Made by a program: the position numbers and the translations under genes
DNA from: Talaromyces rugulosus
Taxonomy: Eukaryota > Ascomycota > Eurotiomycetes > Eurotiales > Trichocomaceae
Assembly (NCBI RefSeq): GCF_013368755.1
Contig: NC_049565.1
Location: 5,208,001-5,272,000, forward strand
Length of the DNA stretch: 64,000 nucleotides
Direction: 5' to 3'
The notes under the pieces: model-generated
Database searches by the model: none
The model's input: only the letters and a program-made list of their open reading frames with translations
What the model was told of the DNA's origin: nothing
Shown: piece after piece, positions 1 to 10,353 of the stretch
How positions within the stretch are numbered: the stretch's first letter is position 1
How the letters are laid out: every line of letters begins with the position of its first letter

Positions 1-2
1 AT

Positions 3-158
3 GGAACCCTCCTACACATAAAACCTGTTCGACGCGATCAAGAGTTTGTCATGCAGGGTTTCGACAATCCATTTTACTCAGGAGCGGTGGAAGTGACAGG
101 AAATCAATATACTGGTTACGGTTATATCGATATCTTGCCTGGAGGGGGAAGTTTTTAA
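3..158 (+). CDS. C-terminal fragment of a CrtC/Diels-Alderase-like lipocalin protein (cut by window edge)
   Basis: An open frame enters from the left edge and stops with TAA at 156-158. It encodes about 51 residues. The stretch GFDNPFYSGAVEVTG followed by GYGYIDIL resembles the last strands of the two-lobed lipocalin fold shared by hydroxyneurosporene synthase (CrtC)-like proteins and fungal Diels-Alderases of polyketide/NRPS pathways. In that family, NPFYSGAVEVTG-like and GYGYxE-like segments lie close to the C-terminus, so the stop position fits. The rest of the gene lies outside the window. Whether the complete gene is intact and what it catalyses cannot be told from this piece. The family call is from remembered motif similarity only. 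Confidence 0.4.
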   Translation, partial: GTLLHIKPVRRDQEFVMQGFDNPFYSGAVEVTGNQYTGYGYIDILPGGGSF

Positions 159-624
159 GCTCGTGTTGGTAAGACAGGTTGGGGCAGGAGACATGTATCA
201 CATGTTTGATCAATAGCTGTTCAACAGGAAATCAAGGTGGTGCACCTCCATGTGGTCTGAATGTCCCCCGACATTGAGAACATTGAAGACGATTAAGCAT
301 TGGAAGTGCCGTTAATCAGTTCTTGCTTAGTAGGGATAGTAGTATAACACCGTCAACCTTTATATCCCTGATTATCTTTATTCTCGCTGATATTTATCTC
401 TGGAGGAAATTACTGTAGTTGCTTAAATATTAACCTAAAACTCCCACTTTTAATAAAATCTCCTAACAGCTTAATATATTTCCATAAGATCGATTATACT
501 TTTCCGAAAAATGGTGGAATTCAACTTTGACAGCTTAAACATAGATAATGAAAAGAAAAAATTAAAAAAAATAAGCAACCAAAATCATAATAACATAGTT
601 ACAATATGATTATAAACATGGGGA
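159..624. other. intergenic, no gene seen
   Basis: AT-rich from about 400 onward, with A runs near 550-580. No coding segment or RNA gene was recognised. Confidence 0.6.
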
Positions 625-1215
625 TTACTGGCAGCTTAGTGGCAAATAGGCTAGGTCCCTGCCCAGATCCTCTCCAAGGATTTTACCCTGGATCTCCAAG
701 GGCTCCCAGTCCTGCAACACAAACATCATCCGTGCCCATTTTGTGTTGGAAGTGTTACGCCACTGGTGATTGGTAGCACGCTGGACGGCAACGTCGCCTG
801 CTTTCATTGAGTGTACCTCGCCTGCATCTAGTAGTATATCAATCTCTCCCTCGAGAACTATGCCATAGTCGACGCTCTGCGTCCGATGCATGCCGCACTG
901 GTAGCCCGGCGCAAAGTCAACGCATCGCAGCACCGTGCCACCCGGGTTCACACGGCCCGGTCACTTCTGCATCAGGGTGTCATGGGCCTGAATGTCGGCA
1001 TCGCCGTTCATCTCCACGGGAAATCGACTCGTTGAGTAGACTACGCTGAAGGCCATCTGGTTGCCATCATATGCCTGCCATTGAAAGTCGCCGGCGGAAT
1101 GCACGATGGCCTTGGCGTCATTATTATGAGATGTGACTAACCGTCGCTGGGTAGCCAAAGGCGACAGCTGGTTGTTGCTTGAGGATGAATTTGCCAGGTT
1201 AAGAGATAAAAGCAT
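625..1215 (-). pseudogene. cupin-domain protein gene interrupted by one in-frame TGA
   Basis: Read from ATG 1215 the frame gives an N-terminal half with QRRLVTSHNNDAKAIVHS and FSVVYSTSRFPVEMNGD. It meets TGA at 961-963 and continues in the same frame with GGTVLRCVDFAPGYQCGMHRTQSVDYG-type sequence to TAA 625-627. This is the layout of small fungal cupin proteins of about 170-190 residues: N-terminal VxTH motif, then VDFAPG, MHRTQSxDYGIVLEGE, GDVxVQRxTNHxWRN and a MxFVL strand. The metal-binding cupin histidines (MHRTQS, TNHQW) are present. Homologues read through the TGA position, so one substitution (for example CGA to TGA) seems to have ended the frame in mid-protein. Cupins of this type often sit in fungal secondary-metabolite clusters. 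Alternatives are a sequencing error or an unrecognised short intron. The start is the only suitable ATG before the conserved part. Confidence 0.7.
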
Positions 1216-1623
1216 CTCTGTTTCTGATGATGTGTTGACGGGTGTTGAGTTGGCGAAGGAATACCTCAAAGGAGAAGATGTCCTGCAATTGTCATCACAT
1301 TGTACCGAACTCCCAGTGCCCCTGGAGAAAATATATAGCTCTATTCGAGATAAACCCTTCAACTTGCGCTGTCAACCTCTCCAAAGCCTCCAAGAAACGA
1401 GCATCCGATGGGGTAAAATAGTGGCGAAATCGGGCCCGATGGGGAACCGAGCGCCTTTAACCGGCGTTCTCCTAGAATCGGCATGCGGACCTCACAATTG
1501 GAGCCTAAGAGAGCGATGGCAAGGGGAATTATAGACGAACCCATTGTCTCGTAACCCTTGATTTAATGAATAGAGCCATCCAACCGTGTGTGTGTTAGAC
1601 ACAATACTATCGGATATTTCAGC

Positions 1624-2064
1624 ATGGCTTCCATTTCCAGTTCCTTGGAAACGCTCTTCAACATCAACAACGTTCCTTATGGAATTATTACATCGAACGG
1701 AGAACAAAAGAAGAGATGCGCAACTGTATTAGGTGATTTTGCAGTCGATCTGGGCGTGCTACATGCCGAGGGCATATTCCATGGTGTGCCAGGACTGGAC
1801 GGCAACCCTTTCATGCGAGTAAGCTTGATCACCCAAACCCTGACTGTGATTTTGGCGGCATTCAGGGCTCAACACACACTAAAACAGGATTACCTAAATG
1901 TTTTTGCAGCGCTACCCAAGGCCACCCACAAAGCTGTCAGAGAGAGGTTGATCCAACATCTTTCTCAGCTGGGGTTGGTATCGACTTCAAAACTGCCAGC
2001 TGGATTTATGCCCTTGTCAGAAGTGAAAAATCATTTTCCCATGGACACCCGAAATTTCACATAA
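1624..2064 (+). pseudogene. fumarylacetoacetase fragment: N-terminal domain only
   Basis: ATG 1624 opens MASISSSLETLFNINNVPYGIITS. It continues with ATVLGDFAVDLGVL and, after a likely 69-base intron (1819-1887, phase 0), DYLNVFAALPKATHKAVRERL. This matches the N-terminal SH3-like domain of fumarylacetoacetase, the last enzyme of tyrosine/phenylalanine degradation: the PFGIFST-like strand, the GD..LDL.xL strand, and LNxFxALG...xxVRxxL. The frame ends after PLSEVKNHFPM, where the catalytic domain with its metal-binding and substrate residues should begin. None of that domain was found downstream. The product would be about 123 residues against a usual 420-430, so it cannot be an active hydrolase. 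It is best read as a truncated duplicate of a catabolic gene. Confidence 0.65.
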
Positions 2065-3273
2065 AAAGGTATTGATTAAGGCTATGTATACCAATAGTGA
2101 GTCTATAAGATACGTCTAGTAAACAGTATACATGTGTATATAACAACAGCACGTGGTTTGCGGAAATACAACATCCCTTAATATACATGTACATATATAA
2201 GCACTTTTCCATGGTAAGGCAGGCAAATTCCTAGTATCCAATAAGCTGTCTTTCGAGACTTATCCCAACTTCCCAGTTGAAAGAGAAGGTTGTCGAATTA
2301 AGCGTAGGAGTGTGACTTCCTTTTAACCACATCCCCGGATAAAGCACTGTACTGCATACAGTTCTGTGTATACTTCCGACCGATGTAAAGGCTAGCAGCC
2401 CGAAACATAATGTCAGTTGTCTGATCGGAGAATCTGGTGGCGGAGCTCGCGTAGTCGTCTTCACCATGACTCAGAGCAACCAACTTCCCCGAGGTTACGT
2501 TGTGGAGCCCCAGAAACGCAAACACGGAAACCTCTGTGGAGATGGTGGAATTGTGGGGGAAGGAATCTAGAACTACTAAGCCTATGGAAAAGGCATGTTA
2601 CTTCATGCGTTGCGATGCTAAGAAATGGGTCTGTGTGGGCACGGATTTATCACATGCTTACCCACCGTCAATCTAAGCATATGGCCAATGATGTTTCTTT
2701 TTTTCACACGACCATTATCGAGTTGGGGTACAAAGTGCTGGTCTGTGTTGCTTACTAGGTGAGTTACTTTCGTTGAGACTACTCGCACATTGCTCACTTT
2801 TCCAAATTGTTGGTTTATAATAACCATACTACTACCGGTCGATAGAGTTCTTTTTTTACTACCTTGGTAGCCTTGCTTTAGGTAGCGTGGTGCTTTTTTC
2901 GCGTGTTTATTTACATGGCAGCAGTGGTGCTCCTATACCAATTCACTACGTCGAACTAACCACACACTTTAATAAGTGATGAGGCTCCTGTACTCTCTGA
3001 AAATTCTCTCCCATAAAATTATGCATGATAGATGTAGATCTAGAAAGAAAGTTAAAACCAAAGCATTAGAGAGTATGTAAAAAAATAACATACTATAAGA
3101 CCTATAAGATTGTTGGCATTTTACCATTTCGAAGGGACCAAGTTGGTAGTATTTATACTTTTTTGCTCTCAATATAATGATCGTTAGATTAGATATTATG
3201 TTGCTGATTAGAAAACATTTGGCCCCTTTATGGAAATAAAATCCCTCTGCCATGCTACTAACTTGAAATCTTG

Positions 3274-3298
3274 ATAGCGGGCATGGGAGGCCCGCTAT
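3274..3298. repeat. GC-rich hairpin
   Basis: ATAGCGGGC at 3274-3282 is exactly complementary to GCCCGCTAT at 3290-3298, leaving a 7-base loop. It lies in a GC-richer island (about 3240-3530) inside AT-rich DNA and has no nearby gene end to terminate. Confidence 0.6.
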
Positions 3299-3757
3299 TG
3301 TAGGCAACGCCCAAACGTTAGTGGCCATAAGGAGGGGGTAGTGGTTGCCACCCACTATAAGCCCCCAAATCGTCCTGCGCATATAAGCGGCTTGGGGCGA
3401 GGAAAGTGCAAGATACCTTGAAAGCCTGGATCCAATGGGGTAGAGGCACCGGCTTATAGGGGGCAATCCCTATAAGCAGGTCTAATCCACGCGAATCGCT
3501 GTCTGTCATAGCCTAGGGCTCGGTATAGACGTTAAATATGATTAAACAATAATAATAATAATAATAACTTGAAAGCTGCTTCGCAAGCACTAGCAAATAA
3601 CTTTTCTGTCCAGACAAATTATAATAGATTTCCTGTGGGGTCTACTCATGTAATTACACGGTCTAAACAGACTCTCATATAATTTCAATAGTAATTCGTT
3701 GTGTTGTCTAAACATGCCCGAGAGCGGTGCCGAGCGCGGGTTCACCCCTGAGCCCTC

Positions 3758-3781
3758 GTCACGTGATTTGCATCACGTGAC
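3758..3781. promoter_or_regulatory. paired CACGTG palindrome (candidate bHLH-type binding site)
   Basis: GTCACGTGAT (3758-3767) and ATCACGTGAC (3772-3781) form a perfect 10-base inverted repeat around TTGC. Each arm is itself centred on the palindrome TCACGTGA. E-box sites of this form are bound by fungal bHLH proteins. The next gene (rhamnosidase) starts about 630 bases downstream, so a regulatory role is possible but unproven. It could instead be part of an old mobile element. Confidence 0.4.
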
Positions 3782-4409
3782 AGCTGCTATCCGCTCGGTC
3801 GACTGCACCAGTTATCCAACATTTCCTATATTAAAATAAATAATCGACGCTAAGTGGGTCAATGATCCCGTAGGCCAACATATTCTATTTTAGAAATACG
3901 TAGGTAGTAATACCTGCTGTTTTATATGCACTAGTACTGGAGTCCCACATTTTAGTTGCCCGGCCCGCCCCTAACAACCACAGTAAATGATTAAATAATA
4001 AATCTAATATTAGCATTATAAAAATACTAGCTTTTAAAGATTAATTTATTATGGTAATCTATACTATCAGATTGGTTCTAAAATAAATCTAAAGCATTTA
4101 ATATACATAATTAATAATAATCTAATTATATTTGTGTCTCTGGCTTCAACGATTCTAATTCTCCGATTAACGCCGACCTAAATACTCGGGTTATATTAAA
4201 CCGAGCCCCATGAGAATCCGTGCGCCTGGTTGCAACCCTTAGAGTTTTGTTGCTTCACTAAGAGTGTTGGGGAAGTACAATGACTTCGAGGGACACATTA
4301 AAAGCATACCAGGGCTATAATCTTTCCCTTTGCTCATGTTAACCCCGAGATACTTCGGGGTTTGCTTCTGTTTTGCTTCTGCTTTGCTAGCTCTATTATT
4401 TCGTACATC

Positions 4410-6615
4410 ATGGTCAATTTTCCACTATTTGCTGCGATCCTGGCCGCTCTATGTTCTTCAATTGCATCTGCGGAATGCTGGAGGGACACGGAATGCGATG
4501 GGCCAGCGCAAGCAGCGTTCCCTGGCCCCTGGGAGGATGGATTCTTCGTGCCAGATACTCGGACTCTTTCTCCTGTTCGCGTCCTAGACGGTGACCTTCG
4601 TCAACTTGGAAATTGGTCGCCTGAGAACATCCCAAACTTGAGCAGTAACGGATCGTTGTACATATTTGACTGGGGACTCGAAGTTGGTGGCGTCGTAACC
4701 ATTGAATTTGTCGCCAACGGCACAGGTTCTCTTGGCATTGCGTTCTCTGAGACAAGCAACTTTACGGGATATATGTCTGACGAGTCTAATGGCGGTAGTG
4801 GACATGACGGTGCGCTGTACACCGATATCAGCACCAGCACTGGAGAGGATGGACAGACGGTGTACAAATATACAGTGCCAGATGATAAGGCTCGCGGCGG
4901 TTTTCGATATCTGAGCTTGTACACTATTACTAACTCAACTCTGGATGTCTCAGTCAGAAACATGACTGTAGAGCTACCATTCCATCCGAACTGGGGAAAT
5001 ATGCGCGCTTATGGAGGCTACTTTCACTCTAGCGATGACCTTCTAAACCGCATCTGGTACGGAGCAGCCTTTACTGTTCAGACGAACATCATGCCAACAA
5101 ACACAGCACGTGTGTTTCCATGCCTAGACTATGGTTGGGAGAATAACGCAGACCTGGATACAGATGGTCCTGGCCTGGGCGCTGGCAATAAGCGTGACAG
5201 GGCTGTATGGGCCGCTGATTTCGGAATGGCCTTGCGAAGTGGTACGGACCCCATACTATCCCTCTGTCTACTTTGAATTTGTTTTCTTACTAATCCTTTA
5301 ATGAAGCTGCAATTGCGCTCGGCGACATGAATACGTTGAAGAGATCTCTACAACTACAGTACAACGTTCAGGTAAATTCTGATATCGGACACAGATTGCC
5401 AATTCAAACTAACTTGCGAATAGCAAACGACAGGAGAACTGCCTTGGGTGCCACCACCAATCAACATTTTCGGCTCGGACACCTACCATATGGCAACACT
5501 TCTGGCCACATACGATTACATTCTTTTCAGTGGTGATACGGATTGGCTCACACAAAGATGGGATAAATTCATGCTTGGCATGTCTTTTGCTAGACAAAAG
5601 ATTGACAGTAGCGGACTAATAAACGTGACTGGAGGTAATAATTGGGGCCGCACAGCTGTCTCTACTGGACACACTACGGACGGCAACATGCTACTCTATG
5701 GGTGTTTGCTGAGGGGTGCTGAAATGAGTAGCTGGATGAACGATACAATCGGTACCCAATGGTTGGCACAAGCCGAAACCCTCAAACAGGCGATCCTAGA
5801 ACGTAATTGGGATCCTTCTGTCGGGTAAGTGTTCACTCTTTTAGAAGTTTATACGACTATCCTGACTCCCAACCAGTGCATTTTGGAACACAGAAGAAGA
5901 TCACAGCAATCATTGTCAAGATGGTAACAGTATGGCATTATATTGGAATGCTGTTGATAAGTCTCATGCGTCCAATATAAGCAACTATCTCTCTACCCAG
6001 TGGACACCGATTGGGGCTTCATGTTCTGAGCTCCCAGGAAGCATTGTCATGTATACCGAGGGGTACGAGATTAAGGGCCATCTTGCTGTTGGTCACTCAA
6101 GACGTGCGCTGGATTTGATCCGACGAAGCTGGGGCTGGAACCTGGAAAACCCATACGGAACTGAAAGCACCTTCGTGGAGGGCTACAACCTTGATGGATC
6201 CTGGCGATACCGAGATGATAGTTATAGTAAGAATGGCTCCTATACGGCCCATGCTCTTGGCTGGAGTACTGGCCCTGTGGATGCGCTGAATTCGTACATC
6301 ATTGGCTTGCGACCAAGCAGACCTGGTGGCGAGGAATGGATCCTAGAGCCTCAATTCGGCGACTTGCAATCTGCAGAGGGCGGCTTTACTACCCCACTTG
6401 GGAAGTTTTCCTCCGGCTGGATGCTGGAGCATAACGGAACCGGCTTCAGTGTTTGGCTGAACACTCCCGAGGAAACGACAGGTCAAATCACTCTGCCACA
6501 GTTCGCCGGAGCAAGGCATTATCAGGTCACTTTAGATGGACAAACCGTAGTAAATGGATCGAGTATTACCATTGATGTGGCCGGGGGGAAACACCAAATC
6601 AGTGCCAAGTATTGA
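4410..6615 (+). CDS. secreted GH78-type alpha-L-rhamnosidase
   Basis: Likely hydrolyses terminal alpha-L-rhamnose from plant glycosides or pectin side chains outside the cell. Four exons join in phase: 4410-5241, 5307-5371, 5424-5824 and 5877-6615, with introns of 65, 52 and 52 bases. They give 678 residues, the usual length for short fungal GH78 enzymes. The start is MVNFPLFAAILAALC with cleavage likely after SSIASA, a clear signal peptide. An upstream in-frame ATG at 4362 would spoil this signal. The N-terminal beta-sandwich is followed by the (alpha/alpha)6 barrel, with hallmarks PWVPPPINIFGSD, DTDW, TSTGHTTDGNMLLY-like and the acidic STFVEGYNLDGSWRY segment. A C-terminal beta domain ends in HQISAKY. 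Many N-x-S/T sites fit secretion. No lesion is seen. The family assignment is firm; substrate preference cannot be read. Confidence 0.88.
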
Positions 6616-7266
6616 GAAACAGTACAGTACACCGCAGCTGGACAAAAGCAAGGATCTAGAAAGTTTGTAGCCACATGCCGTTTCTTCTTATCTTGAACTT
6701 TGATTCCAGTTATAGGGACTCTTTTCTATATCAAAATATATCTCTAGGCATATTCCTAGGGCTCACTTGGAGGTTTTCCAATTATCATTCAAAAGAAATT
6801 GGCCCAAAATCCGCAAATGTACTACCGCATTGGAATGGCCACTTGCGTAACTAGTTCAGTAAGAATGCCGCAACATCGAAACCAATATGCCAGTTGTGGA
6901 CAGGGAGAAAAAAAAGTTGATTTTTGATCACTATTTTCTTTATATGTTTATATAACACTATATATTGTATTTTAAATCAAGAAAAAGTAGTTAATTCTTT
7001 TAATTTATAACACACTAATCTAACCGAAATATGTAAGTGATCTTGGGAAGAAATCATTTAATTCTTGGCATTAGGGTTATTTTTTACTAACAAAACTTAG
7101 GATTATTTACATGGATAAGTGTTGAACTGGGTGAGGTCTAGAGCACTAGAATGGAGCATGTTAGTGGGGAGCGGCCGGCAATGGCCTGAGGATGTAACTG
7201 GATAGTAGTATTGCTGGTTAACCACTAAGTACTCTGCTGCTTGTGTACATAAGAATCTATATATGG

Positions 7267-7286
7267 GCGCGTCCGGAAGGACGCGC
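7267..7286. repeat. hairpin, 8-base arms
   Basis: GCGCGTCC (7267-7274) and GGACGCGC (7279-7286) are exact complements around GGAA. Found only about 45 bases from a second palindrome at 7332. Confidence 0.6.
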
Positions 7287-7331
7287 AGAGTTCCCAAGGA
7301 CACTAAACCCCTTCCTTATTGGCTGCAGGAT

Positions 7332-7351
7332 CCGACTCGGTGCCGAGTCGG
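7332..7351. repeat. palindrome CCGACTCGG / CCGAGTCGG
   Basis: CCGACTCGG at 7332-7340 and CCGAGTCGG at 7343-7351 are exact complements separated by TG. The arm is the same short motif that recurs many times inside the Gypsy element at 51.9-59.7 kb, so this may be a relic of a related element. Confidence 0.55.
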
Positions 7352-8099
7352 CTTGCTGATCTATCCACACATGGATTTACAGGAGCTTTCTGACAATAAG
7401 ATCTATTTTCTTTCCACTTCTAAGTTCTAATTCTAATTAAATTTTTATATTACACTTTATTTATTTACTAATTAATAATGATTATTATCAATTACTAAGA
7501 TTAAATGGCAGTACCAGTACCACCCTTTTGCATTATGATAGGCCCATCTAAAAGCACACAAAATATGACCCTATTCTAACCTTGGTATATCAACAACGAA
7601 TAAGGGTAGTAATTTAAAATTACTCATACATACTGTGAGCACCTTAATGTTAGTGCCGTAGAATAACTACTCTGCAAAACATTGATAGCCAACGCCTTCG
7701 GGAATGCAGAGCAGGCTAGGTTGAGTGTTGTAGAGCACAGCACACTGCCTGATGTGAATAGACAGGAATATCAATAATGGATTTTCATTAACTGAGCCAT
7801 AATATGGCTCGGTTATACAGTTCCCATTTTTTCAAGTAGCGGAATCTCTCTTGCTGTATCGGTAGTCTACATAAAATGTTCGACAAAGCCAAGATGGTCA
7901 ATGTATCTAAAATTATAAATATGGAGTGAAAGCATCATGATAAGTATTTTTTTTCTTCAATTCTATGTTGAAAATAACATCCTTAGAATACAGTACACTT
8001 TATTATTAACAAATCCTTATCGCATATAGAATATGTAACTAGATAGAATGAAAGATTAATTAATGAGGGACATACTACAAGTCTCAAGGAAATATAGTT

Positions 8100-9323
8100 T
8101 TAGTTGTTTGGACCATTGAGGATCCAAGAAAGATTGAAGCGTCTCCACAAGATTGCCCTATGTGAGTCTGCTCCTCCTTTCGCATTGTAGAAGTCTGTTT
8201 CTACCAAGGCACCGATCTTTGCGTCTGCCGTCTTGGTCATGCTTGAATAGCCACCTTCGTACCCTACTCCAGATACTGAATCGTCACTAAGTTTGCGGCC
8301 ATAATCAAACTTCCCTGCGTCTGAGTCGTAGCTAATCCTGACACGCATCTGTCGTCGACTGTCTTGGCTGGCAGAGTTCATGAATATCACTCGCGCAGGC
8401 CCAGCAGATGAGGCGAGATTATATAACAGGACTGAACCTTCACAAGCTGGATCGGGTAGGCCAGTATCGGCTACGAATGTTCCAAAGTTGGTCAACGTCC
8501 CACGTGCAACAGAACGATAGTCTGCCTTTCCGGGACGGTCGTTACGATAGAGGTTCCCGTCTGGGGTTTGACAGATGGTCGCTTCTGAGCCGCCGTCGCT
8601 TAGTTGCTGCATTGACCAAGTCCGATTACCTGGTGTGCCTCTTCCGATTACGTTGCGCCGTTGAGCTGGAACAACAAGCTCTCCGGTCGTAGTCTTGATG
8701 CCAATTCCAGGGCCAACTGCGTCCCACGCCCAATTATTTGGCGTAAGAGAAAGCGTGACATCCTGCGGAGTTGACCATGTGTTCCCGTCATCAGTACTCT
8801 TAGTAAGATATAGATGACGGCGACCCCCCCACGTAGTGTCAATCTTCTTGGTACTAGTTCCGTCGGCGAGATCAGCACCATTTTGACTGTAGCCGGCTGC
8901 ATTCCATGACATAAAGAGATAAACGGTGTCACCATCAACGACTGGTGTCGGATTGCCCCAGGTTCCTGCACCGGCTCCTATAACTTCACGCAGCGATTCC
9001 CAGTCTTCTTTTGTAGCACCATTATTGGTTGTTGTCTTAGTTCGTTTGTAGACGAGGTTGATGTCGCCATAGTCCAGGTTACTCCATCGTCTGCCTTCGG
9101 AAAATGCCAGAATGCGTCCAGTGCTGGTTCTCACCACAGCTGGAATTCTGAACGAATGAAATCCCACCCCGCTTGACAGCTTATCAGGGTTGGCCATGTT
9201 GGAACTTCGAAATAGTGGGAAGGAATCCATATATGGCGTCGTATTTTTTGCTGGGTCGTCTACTATCGCAGCGGTAAGTGAAACTGCCCCGATGAAGGTA
9301 GCAATGCCTGCTAGCAACTTCAT
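8100..9323 (-). CDS. secreted GH33 exo-alpha-sialidase (possibly a KDNase)
   Basis: A single-exon gene of 407 residues. MKLLAGIATFIGAVSLTAA is a signal peptide. The six-bladed sialidase fold is shown by the FRIP motif (SFRIPAVV, Arg about 59), which begins the arginine triad. It is also shown by the acid/base region SNLDYGDINLVYKRT (Asp about 84) and the Asp-box STDDGNTWS. The family Glu lies in DPACEGSVL and the nucleophile Tyr in the YEGGYSSM region. The RRWSNLDYGDINLVYKR block resembles that of Aspergillus sialidases, which in studied cases prefer the deaminated sialic acid KDN. Substrate choice here is inference. No introns or lesions are seen. It would remove terminal nonulosonic acids from extracellular glycans. 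Confidence 0.9.
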   Translation of the reverse strand: MKLLAGIATFIGAVSLTAAIVDDPAKNTTPYMDSFPLFRSSNMANPDKLSSGVGFHSFRIPAVVRTSTGRILAFSEGRRWSNLDYGDINLVYKRTKTTTNNGATKEDWESLREVIGAGAGTWGNPTPVVDGDTVYLFMSWNAAGYSQNGADLADGTSTKKIDTTWGGRRHLYLTKSTDDGNTWSTPQDVTLSLTPNNWAWDAVGPGIGIKTTTGELVVPAQRRNVIGRGTPGNRTWSMQQLSDGGSEATICQTPDGNLYRNDRPGKADYRSVARGTLTNFGTFVADTGLPDPACEGSVLLYNLASSAGPARVIFMNSASQDSRRQMRVRISYDSDAGKFDYGRKLSDDSVSGVGYEGGYSSMTKTADAKIGALVETDFYNAKGGADSHRAILWRRFNLSWILNGPNN

Positions 9324-10353
9324 ACTGTGTGAAATTGTTTAATAGAAACAAAATATATAAGATTAGGAATTAGATGAGATTATATCCTAAAGAAGGAAGC
9401 GATAATGAATATTATGAAATTTTAATGTCGGATGAGCTTCAAAGAGCTTCAAAGCTCTTTAAGCTGTATTTCAATCTAGTGCTTGGACAAGTAGGTTTAA
9501 TTCCTTCTCATCCGAAAACTTCTACAGCTGTCATGTCCATCTGAAAGAGATGCTACGTTTCGCAAGCAACCTACCAAGAGTTAACAATACAATCCCAGCC
9601 TTAGGTACACACCAATCAGATCAACATTGCAGTTAACTCACTTCTAAATATAGATATAATTTTAGGATGATGGTAGTGTTGCTTCATATTTTCCACTCGA
9701 TTAGTTCCGATAGTCCCGCACGTGCTCGTATTCATCTACATTCGCATAGGGCATCGTATTCGGGCATCGTATTCGGGCATCGTGTTCGGGCATCGTGTTC
9801 TTAGTAGTCCCATGCCAAGCCCGCCATGTTACATGAGTGTTGATCTTACACGACTCAGGGCTAATCGAGTGTATGGAGACTTCTACGTAATGCATTATTC
9901 TCAAGTATATGATGTATATCTCTACACATTTATTATGAATTACGACGCAATTCCTCACGTCACCTTACTGTCCAAAAATTCATTGGCTTCTCGGTCATTC
10001 CACAATATAATAACAAAACTATAATATCTGTATCTAAGGTATAATCGTATAAGACTAGAATCTCTTTTTATATTATATTAAAAAATAATCCTAGTAGTTT
10101 AATAATTTTTAATAATCTTTTGAATTTATATAAATAATATATTAGACTATTAATTAGTAAAATTAAATCAATAGACTGTTTGTTGCTTTTACATTATGAT
10201 AGGCATTGATACCGAACATTATATATACACATGAAATTGAATATTCATTGACAACTATTTGACAACAGCTATAAGCATCTACATATAAATTGATAATCTA
10301 AGGCACGTTGGAAAAGTGAACCTTAGGGAATTCAAATATACAAAACATCATCT
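9324..10353. other. intergenic with a short tandem repeat
   Basis: No gene seen. Contains four 13-base tandem units at 9749-9800 and an AT-rich block at 10020-10180. Confidence 0.6.
9749..9800. repeat. 13-base tandem repeat, four copies
   Basis: The unit GGGCATCGTRTTC is repeated four times without spacers. The first two copies have A and the last two have G at the variable position. A minisatellite, not a CRISPR array. Confidence 0.85.

Larger units (their letters stand above)
2065..4409. other. long intergenic region with hairpins and a trinucleotide repeat
   Basis: No convincing gene in either strand. Short open frames at 2231-2827 and 2969-3509 have no recognisable domains and several use non-ATG starts. 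The stretch contains an (AAT)n microsatellite at about 3549-3567, the hairpin at 3274-3298, the CACGTG palindrome at 3758-3781, and an AT-rich block around 3990-4140. Confidence 0.6.
6616..8099. other. intergenic, AT-rich with two GC hairpins
   Basis: No gene recognised. AT-rich around 6930-7030, 7420-7500 and 7940-8060. Contains the palindromes at 7267-7286 and 7332-7351. The downstream end of the sialidase gene lies at its right edge. Confidence 0.6.

Noticed and set aside
1819..1887. Alternative fumarylacetoacetase introns ending at 1865 or 1909
   Set aside because: Both shift the frame out of the conserved LNVFAAL region; only 1887 keeps it.
2969..3509. Minus-strand frames of 165 and 63 codons
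   Set aside because: No domain, odd composition, and they cover hairpin-rich noncoding DNA.
7332..7351. Palindrome containing a word like the tail of a Cas9 guide RNA scaffold (GGCACCGAGTCGG on the minus strand)
   Set aside because: Only 13 bases match and no other scaffold part or vector sequence is present. The word is also a variant of a motif common in the Gypsy element.
9749..9800. Possible CRISPR-like array
   Set aside because: Four adjacent 13-base units without spacers in a fungal genome; a plain minisatellite.
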